The translations under genes and the position numbers were made by a program. Below are positions 59,655 to 64,000 of a stretch of DNA of 64,000 nucleotides, in pieces. The notes under the pieces were generated by a model. It did not search any database, was not told the DNA's origin, and saw only the letters and a program-made list of their open reading frames with translations. Position 1 is the first letter of the stretch. Each line of letters opens with the position of its first letter. Origin of the DNA: Pelagibius sp048268885 (lineage in GTDB: Bacteria > Pseudomonadota > Alphaproteobacteria > Kiloniellales > Kiloniellaceae). The stretch covers positions 106,128 to 170,127 of the forward strand of contig JBLWUP010000007.1 in assembly GCA_048268885.1 (NCBI GenBank), written 5' to 3'.

Positions 59655-60794
59655 ATGAATTTCGATCTGAACGAGGAACAGCGCGCCTTTCAGGATATGG
59701 CGCGCCAGTTTGCCAGCGAAGAGATGGCGCCCCACGCCGCCGCCTGGGACGAAGCCACCGAGTTTCCCGTCGCGGCTTTGCGCAAGGCCGCGGCCCTGGG
59801 GCTCGCCGGGATCTACGTGCGCGAGGCTTCCGGCGGCAGCGGCCTGACGCGCCTGGACGCCGCGGTCATCTTCGAGGAGCTGGCGGCAGCCTGTCCGTCG
59901 ACGGCCGCTTACATCTCGATCCACAACATGGTCGCCTGGATGATCGATAGCTTCGGGAGCGACGCCCAGCGCGCGGCCTGGCTGCCCCGTCTGCTGTCCA
60001 TGGAGCATTTCGCCAGCTACTGCCTGACGGAGCCGGGGGCCGGTTCGGACGCCGCCGCGCTGAAGACCAAGGCGGTTCGTGACGGCGACGACTATGTCCT
60101 GAACGGTTCAAAGGCCTTCATCTCCGGCGGCGGCGCCAGCGACGTCTACCTGGTCATGTGCCGCACCGGCGGGCCGGGCGCGGAAGGGGTGTCGGCGCTC
60201 ATCGTGCCCAAGGACACGCCGGGCCTCTCCTTCGGGAAAAAGGAAAAGAAGCTGGGCTGGAACAGCCAGCCGACCGCCGCGGTGATCTTCGAGGACGCCC
60301 GGGTGCCGCTGGCCAACCGCCTGGGCGAGGAGGGCGAGGGCTTCAAGTTCGCCATGATGGGGCTGGACGGCGGCCGTGTGAACATCGCGGCCTGTTCGCT
60401 GGGCGGCGCCCGCGCCTGTCTGGAGGCCGCCAAGGCGCACCTGCTCGAGCGCAAGCAGTTCGGCAAGCCGCTCGCCAGTTTCCAGGCGCTGCAGTTCAAG
60501 CTGGCCGACATGGCCACCGAGCTGGAAGCCGCGCGCCTGATGACCTGGCGCGGGGCGATGGCGATCGACGGCGACGCCGCCGACAAGACGCAGCGCTGCG
60601 CCATGGCCAAGCGCTTCGCCACCGACATCGGTTTCCAGGTCTGCAACGAAGCGCTGCAGCTGCACGGCGGCTACGGCTACATCCGCGAATACCCCATCGA
60701 GCGCTATTTTCGCGATGTGCGGGTGCACCAGATCCTGGAAGGCACCAACGAGATCATGCGCGTGATCATCGCCCGCAAGCTCTTGTCCGAGTGA
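59655..60794 (+). CDS. Acyl-CoA dehydrogenase, probable isobutyryl-CoA dehydrogenase
   Basis: A 379-residue acyl-CoA dehydrogenase: FAD-binding YCLTEPGAGSDAAAL, the middle beta domain, RKQFGKPLASFQALQFKLADM, and the catalytic Glu in HQILEGTNEIMRV. The two genes downstream act on the next valine intermediates, so isobutyryl-CoA to methacrylyl-CoA is the likely reaction. Short- or branched-chain relatives look similar. Start taken at the ATG at 59655, which begins MNFDLNEEQRAF; the frame is open from 59616. Confidence 0.88.
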   Translation: MNFDLNEEQRAFQDMARQFASEEMAPHAAAWDEATEFPVAALRKAAALGLAGIYVREASGGSGLTRLDAAVIFEELAAACPSTAAYISIHNMVAWMIDSFGSDAQRAAWLPRLLSMEHFASYCLTEPGAGSDAAALKTKAVRDGDDYVLNGSKAFISGGGASDVYLVMCRTGGPGAEGVSALIVPKDTPGLSFGKKEKKLGWNSQPTAAVIFEDARVPLANRLGEEGEGFKFAMMGLDGGRVNIAACSLGGARACLEAAKAHLLERKQFGKPLASFQALQFKLADMATELEAARLMTWRGAMAIDGDAADKTQRCAMAKRFATDIGFQVCNEALQLHGGYGYIREYPIERYFRDVRVHQILEGTNEIMRVIIARKLLSE

Positions 60795-60851
60795 ACGCGC
60801 CCGCTCTCTTTGCATCCTTCGATGAGTGAGATCCCCAGTCAGTGAGGTCCT

Positions 60852-61916
60852 ATGAGTGAGGAACAGGAAATCCTGTTTGAAGTGAAACACGGCACCGGCT
60901 TCATCACCCTGAACCGGCCGAAGGCGCTGAATGCCCTGACCTTGCATATGATCCGGGAGCTGATCCCGCAGCTCGGCGCCTGGCAGGAAGACGCCAGCGT
61001 CAAGGCGGTGGTGATCCGCGGCGCCGGCGACCGCGCGTTTTGCGCCGGCGGCGATGTGCGCGCCGTTTGGGAGGCGGGCCAGAAAGGCGACCGCCTCACC
61101 GAGGATTTCTTCCGCGACGAATACCGCGTCAACCGCCTGATCCATACCTTCGCCAAGCCCTATGTGGCCCTGATCGACGGCATCACCATGGGCGGCGGCG
61201 TCGGGCTGTCGGTGCACGGCAGTCACCGCGTCGCCGGCGACAAGACGATGGTGGCGATGCCCGAAGTCGGCATCGGCCTGTTCCCCGACGTCGGCGGAAC
61301 CTACTTCCTGCCGCGCCTGCCGGGGCGTCTCGGCCTGTTCCTCGCGCTGACCGGGTGGCGGCTCAACGCGGCCGACGCCGTCTACTGCGGCCTCGCGACG
61401 GACTACGTTCCGAGCGCGCGCAACGAGGAACTGGCGGCGGCCTTCGAGCAGCTCGACTGGTCGACGGCGGCGCCCGATACCCTGGTCGACGGCCTGATCG
61501 AACGTTTCAAGGCCGACCCCGGCACTTCGGAACTGGCCCCGCGCCAAGAACTGATCGACCATTGCTTTTCGGCGCGCTCGGTGGAATCGATCCTCGCGGC
61601 CCTGGACGAAGCCGGCGACGACTGGGCGGCCAAGATCGCCAAGATCATCCGCAAGCAGTCCCCCACCAGCCTGAAGGTCACCTTCGCCCAGCTGGAGAAG
61701 GGGGCGGCGCTGGATTTCGACGCGGCAATGATCCAGGAATACCGCATGAGCCAGGCTTTCATGGCCGGCAAGGATTTCTACGAGGGCATCCGCGCGGTGC
61801 TGGTGGACAAGGATCACCAGCCGAAGTGGACGCCCGGCGACCTTACCAAGGTGACGCCGGAAATGGTCGAGACCCATTTCCGGGCGCTGGGGGAACGCGA
61901 TCTGACTTTCGCTTGA
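60852..61916 (+). CDS. 3-hydroxyisobutyryl-CoA hydrolase
   Basis: A 354-residue crotonase-fold thioesterase, longer than enoyl-CoA hydratases. Oxyanion-hole segments FCAGGDVRAVWEAG and GITMGGGVGLSVHG, followed by PEVGIGLFPDVGGTYFLPRLPG, are typical of HIBYL-CoA hydrolase. It releases free 3-hydroxyisobutyrate from its CoA ester in valine breakdown and prevents build-up of toxic methacrylyl-CoA. Lies between the dehydrogenase and mmsB; an enoyl-CoA hydratase for the step between is not in the window. Confidence 0.9.
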   Translation: MSEEQEILFEVKHGTGFITLNRPKALNALTLHMIRELIPQLGAWQEDASVKAVVIRGAGDRAFCAGGDVRAVWEAGQKGDRLTEDFFRDEYRVNRLIHTFAKPYVALIDGITMGGGVGLSVHGSHRVAGDKTMVAMPEVGIGLFPDVGGTYFLPRLPGRLGLFLALTGWRLNAADAVYCGLATDYVPSARNEELAAAFEQLDWSTAAPDTLVDGLIERFKADPGTSELAPRQELIDHCFSARSVESILAALDEAGDDWAAKIAKIIRKQSPTSLKVTFAQLEKGAALDFDAAMIQEYRMSQAFMAGKDFYEGIRAVLVDKDHQPKWTPGDLTKVTPEMVETHFRALGERDLTFA

Positions 61917-61998
61917 AGGCGCGCTGACGCAGGATTGAGGCTTCACGGGCCAGGCCCAGGATACAAGAACGAATCATTTTTAAGACGGGGAGGACGCA

Positions 61999-62892
61999 AT
62001 GGCGCGCATCGGATTTCTGGGCTTGGGTAACATGGGCTTGCCGATGGCCAAGAATCTGGCAAAGGGCGGATACGAGGTGGTCGGCTTCGATCTCTCGGAG
62101 GCGGCCCGCAAGGCCGCGGCGGAGGCCGGCATCGCGGCCGCCGAGAAGGCCGCGGACGTGGCCGCCGGGGCCGAGGTGGTGGTCACCATGCTGCCGGCCG
62201 GCCAGCACGTGCGCGCGGTCTATCTGGGTGAGGAAGGCCTTCTGGCCCAGGCGGCGAAGGGCACGCTGTTCATCGACTGCTCGACCATCGACGTGGCCAC
62301 CTCGCGCGACGTCCATGAGGCGGCGGCTGAGGCCGGGCACCTCATGCTCGACGCGCCGGTCTCCGGCGGCGTGGCCGGGGCCGAGTCCGGCATGCTGACC
62401 TTCATGGTCGGCGGCGCCGAGGCGGCCTTCGCCAAGGGCAAGCCGCTGTTCGAGATCATGGGGCGCAACATCGTTCACGCCGGCGGGGCCGGCAACGGGC
62501 AAGCCGCCAAGATCTGCAACAACATGATCCTCGGCATTTCCATGATTGCCGTCTCCGAGGCCTTCAGCCTGGGCGAGAAGCTCGGCCTCGACCCCAAGAC
62601 CCTGTTTAAGATCAGCTCCAACGCCTCCGGGTCCTGCTGGGCGATGATCAACCACAACCCGGTGCCGGGCATCGTCGAGACCTCGGCGGCCAACCGCGAC
62701 TACCAGCCGGGCTTCGCGGCGGCCATGATGCACAAGGACCTGAAGCTGTCCCAGGCCGCGGCGGACCATGTGGGGGCGGCGACCCCGCTGGGGGCCGAGG
62801 CGGCGGCGCTTTACACGCTGTTCGTCAACGCCGGCAACGGCGGGCTCGACTACTCGGCCATCATCAAGCTGATCGAAGGGGCCAAGGGCTAG
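61999..62892 (+). CDS. mmsB: 3-hydroxyisobutyrate dehydrogenase
   Basis: A 297-residue beta-hydroxyacid dehydrogenase. NAD-binding GFLGLGNMGLPMAKNL at the N-terminus, substrate-binding DAPVSGGVAGAESG, and the catalytic Lys in GNGQAAKICNNM. It oxidises 3-hydroxyisobutyrate to methylmalonate semialdehyde. GGGGAGGA stands seven bases before the ATG. Third gene of the valine operon; mmsA is not present here. Confidence 0.95.
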   Translation: MARIGFLGLGNMGLPMAKNLAKGGYEVVGFDLSEAARKAAAEAGIAAAEKAADVAAGAEVVVTMLPAGQHVRAVYLGEEGLLAQAAKGTLFIDCSTIDVATSRDVHEAAAEAGHLMLDAPVSGGVAGAESGMLTFMVGGAEAAFAKGKPLFEIMGRNIVHAGGAGNGQAAKICNNMILGISMIAVSEAFSLGEKLGLDPKTLFKISSNASGSCWAMINHNPVPGIVETSAANRDYQPGFAAAMMHKDLKLSQAAADHVGAATPLGAEAAALYTLFVNAGNGGLDYSAIIKLIEGAKG

Positions 62893-62909
62893 CTCCCCGG
62901 GGGGACGAC

Positions 62910-62933
62910 CCCGGCGGTGTGGCCACCGCCGGG
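62910..62933 (+). terminator. Hairpin after mmsB (no clear T run)
   Basis: CCCGGCGGTG (62910-62919), TGGC loop, CACCGCCGGG (62924-62933): a perfect 10-bp stem 18 bases after the mmsB stop. Only TT follows, so it may be a weak terminator or an mRNA-protecting end structure for the valine operon. Confidence 0.6.
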
Positions 62934-63039
62934 TTGCGTCAAGGCCGCCAAAGCGTCGCCAAACGCGAAGTCCGCCTGTGACATTCGCCGGAGCGGCGAT
63001 AAAACATCAATTATTTCAATGGGATAATTCGCCTACCTG

Positions 63040-63054
63040 TTAAGTAAAGTTTAA
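63040..63054. promoter_or_regulatory. Putative CtrA binding site upstream of the LdtR-like gene
   Basis: TTAA (63040-63043), seven bases, TTAAC (63051-63055): a perfect CtrA box, 67 bases before the regulator's GTG and in AT-rich non-coding DNA, a position that could overlap the promoter. Confidence 0.5.
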
Positions 63055-63121
63055 CGGGCTTCCCCGTAGTCTTTTCAACAAAGCCACCGGTTTTTGTGAA
63101 CTGTGACTATGCGAGGGTACC

Positions 63122-63592
63122 GTGAAGGCCAAGTATCTCGAGCTCATCGGGCTGATCGAGCGGCTGCACCGCCAGTGCCTTGAAGTTATCAAGGCTGATC
63201 TCGATCGCCAGGGCATCCGCGACCTGAACAACGTTCAGGCGCTCATTCTGTTCAACATCGGCGAGGAAGAGCTCTCCATCGGCGAGCTGACCCAGCGCGG
63301 CTACTACCTGGGCTCCAACGTCTCCTACAACGTGAAGAAGATGGTCGAGAACGGCTATTTGATCCAGGAGCGTTCGCCGCACGACCGCCGGTCTTTCCAT
63401 GTGCGCGCCGCCGACAAGGGCGTCCAGGTCTACCGCAGCATCTCCGCGCTGTTCGACCAGCATTCCACGCAGCTTGACGACATCCAGATCTCCGACGAGG
63501 CGCTGGATCAGGCGAACCACGCGCTGCGCCGCGTGCAGCAGTTCTGGTCCACCCCGGCCAGCATGGCCCGGAACCTGAGCCCCGCTGCGTAA
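63122..63592 (+). CDS. ldtR: MarR-family regulator, LdtR type
   Basis: A 156-residue winged-helix protein. The recognition region RGYYLGSNVSYNVKKMVENG and the wing (RSPHDRRSFHVRAADKG) agree closely with LdtR, the alphaproteobacterial MarR-type regulator linked to L,D-transpeptidase expression, osmotic tolerance and motility. GTG start at 63122. It is a single gene ending at a hairpin terminator. Target genes cannot be deduced here. Confidence 0.83.
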   Translation: MKAKYLELIGLIERLHRQCLEVIKADLDRQGIRDLNNVQALILFNIGEEELSIGELTQRGYYLGSNVSYNVKKMVENGYLIQERSPHDRRSFHVRAADKGVQVYRSISALFDQHSTQLDDIQISDEALDQANHALRRVQQFWSTPASMARNLSPAA

Positions 63593-63606
63593 CTGAATTT
63601 CTCCCG

Positions 63607-63636
63607 CGCGCCCACCGGGTCTTTCGGGCGCGTTTT
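63607..63636 (+). terminator. Intrinsic terminator after the ldtR-like gene
   Basis: CGCGCCC (63607-63613) and GGGCGCG (63626-63632) form a 7-bp stem with a 12-base loop, followed by TTTT. It begins 15 bases after the stop codon. Confidence 0.75.
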
Positions 63637-63715
63637 CCGCACGCATCCTCGCACCTTAAGCGATTGCCCCGGCCTCACGGTCGGGGCTTTCCGCTTTTGG
63701 AGCTTGGTTTCGCAC

Positions 63716-63804
63716 CCCTCGAGACGGGCCCTGCAGGCCCTCCTCAGGGTGAGGCGAGAAAGACCGACCTCATGCTGAGGCGCCCCACGGGGGGCGTCTC
63801 GAAG
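63716..63804. repeat. REP-like inverted repeat pair
   Basis: CCTCGAGACGGGCC...CTCAGGGTGAGG on the left and, inverted, CCTCATGCTGAGGCGCC...GGCGTCTCGAAG on the right surround a short spacer (GCGAGAAAGACCGA). Each half is itself palindromic (GGGCCCTGCAGGCCC; GCCCCACGGGGGGC). The layout matches paired intergenic REP/BIME-type elements that are numerous in many alphaproteobacteria. It lies between two convergent genes. Confidence 0.75.
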
Positions 63805-63824
63805 CAAGAGGTCCGGCACAACGC

Positions 63825-64000
63825 TTAGAAGAAGGCCTGGATGCCGGTCTGGGCGCGGCCCAGGATGAGGGCGTGGACGTCGTGGGTGCCCTCGTAGGTG
63901 TTCACCGCCTCCAGGTTCATGACATGGCGGATCACGTGGTACTCGTCGGACACGCCGTTGCCGCCGTGCATGTCACGGGCGGTGCGGGCGATATCCAGCG
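63825..64000 (-). CDS. gcdH: Acyl-CoA dehydrogenase C-terminus, probably glutaryl-CoA dehydrogenase (5' end outside window)
   Basis: Reading the minus strand into the stop at 63825-63827 gives a C-terminal segment containing ARDMHGGNGVSDEYHVIRHV, then MNLEAVNTYEGTHDVHALIL and the end GRAQTGIQAFF. The Glu in YEGT is the catalytic base of acyl-CoA dehydrogenases, and the VNTYEGTHDVHALILGRAQTG ending is characteristic of glutaryl-CoA dehydrogenase, which decarboxylates glutaryl-CoA to crotonyl-CoA in lysine/tryptophan breakdown. Only about 58 codons are visible; the start lies beyond the window. Confidence 0.85.
   Translation of the reverse strand, partial: LDIARTARDMHGGNGVSDEYHVIRHVMNLEAVNTYEGTHDVHALILGRAQTGIQAFF

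Noticed and set aside
1..64000. Mobile elements, CRISPR arrays, defence systems, prophage
   Set aside because: No transposase, integrase, phage, cas, restriction or toxin-antitoxin genes were recognised; the only repeats are short tandem units and one REP-like pair.

Overview
The window reads as one stretch of core chromosome from a high-GC, free-living alphaproteobacterium. The evidence is a RelA/SpoT-rpoZ-folK neighbourhood, a pdxJ-acpS-lepB-rnc-era-recO run, two TRAP transporters, a MotAB pair, an LdtR-type MarR regulator, SAM-II riboswitches and CtrA-type TTAA-N7-TTAA boxes. A Rhodospirillales/Kiloniellales-like marine lineage is my best guess, but the sequence does not prove it. I saw no insertion sequence, prophage, integrase, CRISPR array or rRNA.

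Layout. 1-3.4 kb: the end of a PEP-CTERM-sorted protein and a PrsT-like TPR protein. 3.6 kb: tRNA-Ser(GCT). 4.2-6.3 kb: an M23 peptidase overlapping a bactofilin (envelope shape), with CtrA-like boxes upstream. 6.3-8.0 kb: a PLP dehydratase and a haloacid dehalogenase (minus). 8.1-11.6 kb: lytic transglycosylase, dapA, smpB. 11.6-14.1 kb: family-5 uracil-DNA glycosylase, NYN nuclease, folK, rpoZ. 14.2-21.5 kb: rel, DUF2062, pdxJ, acpS, lepB, rnc, era, recO. 21.6-25.1 kb: a DadA-like oxidase and parC. 25.4-28.8 kb: a TRAP transporter whose binding protein lies convergent, with a shared terminator. 29-32.3 kb: a tight operon of a permuted ATP-grasp, an alpha-E protein and Bpt aminoacyl transferase. 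32.4-35.6 kb: RDD protein, motAB, flavin reductase. 35.7-42 kb: reverse transsulfuration pair (CBS/CGL), ilvA, penicillin acylase. 42.2-45.2 kb: CDF metal transporter and an FtsH paralogue. 45.2-52.0 kb: a complete malonate locus (matR-matB divergent from matPQM-matA). 52.1-55.1 kb: ornithine decarboxylase-type enzyme and two alpha/beta hydrolases. 55.2-58.5 kb: peroxiredoxin, hemB, metY. 59.0-62.9 kb: PAS protein and a valine-catabolic operon (isobutyryl-CoA dehydrogenase, HIBYL-CoA hydrolase, mmsB). 63.1-64 kb: ldtR-like regulator, a REP-like inverted repeat and the truncated end of an acyl-CoA (probably glutaryl-CoA) dehydrogenase.

The most striking signal is the metY leader (58.58-58.80 kb, minus strand). 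It appears to carry two consecutive SAM-II aptamers. The upstream one is followed by an intrinsic terminator with a mutually exclusive antiterminator. The downstream one sits just ahead of the ribosome binding site. This would be a two-stage SAM-sensing switch, first transcriptional and then probably translational, on methionine synthesis.

Other linked signals: a near-perfect GntR operator between the two arms of the malonate locus; CtrA boxes before the bactofilin/M23 operon, ldtR and motAB, hinting at cell-cycle control of envelope and motility genes; and a hairpin that overlaps the lepB Shine-Dalgarno sequence.
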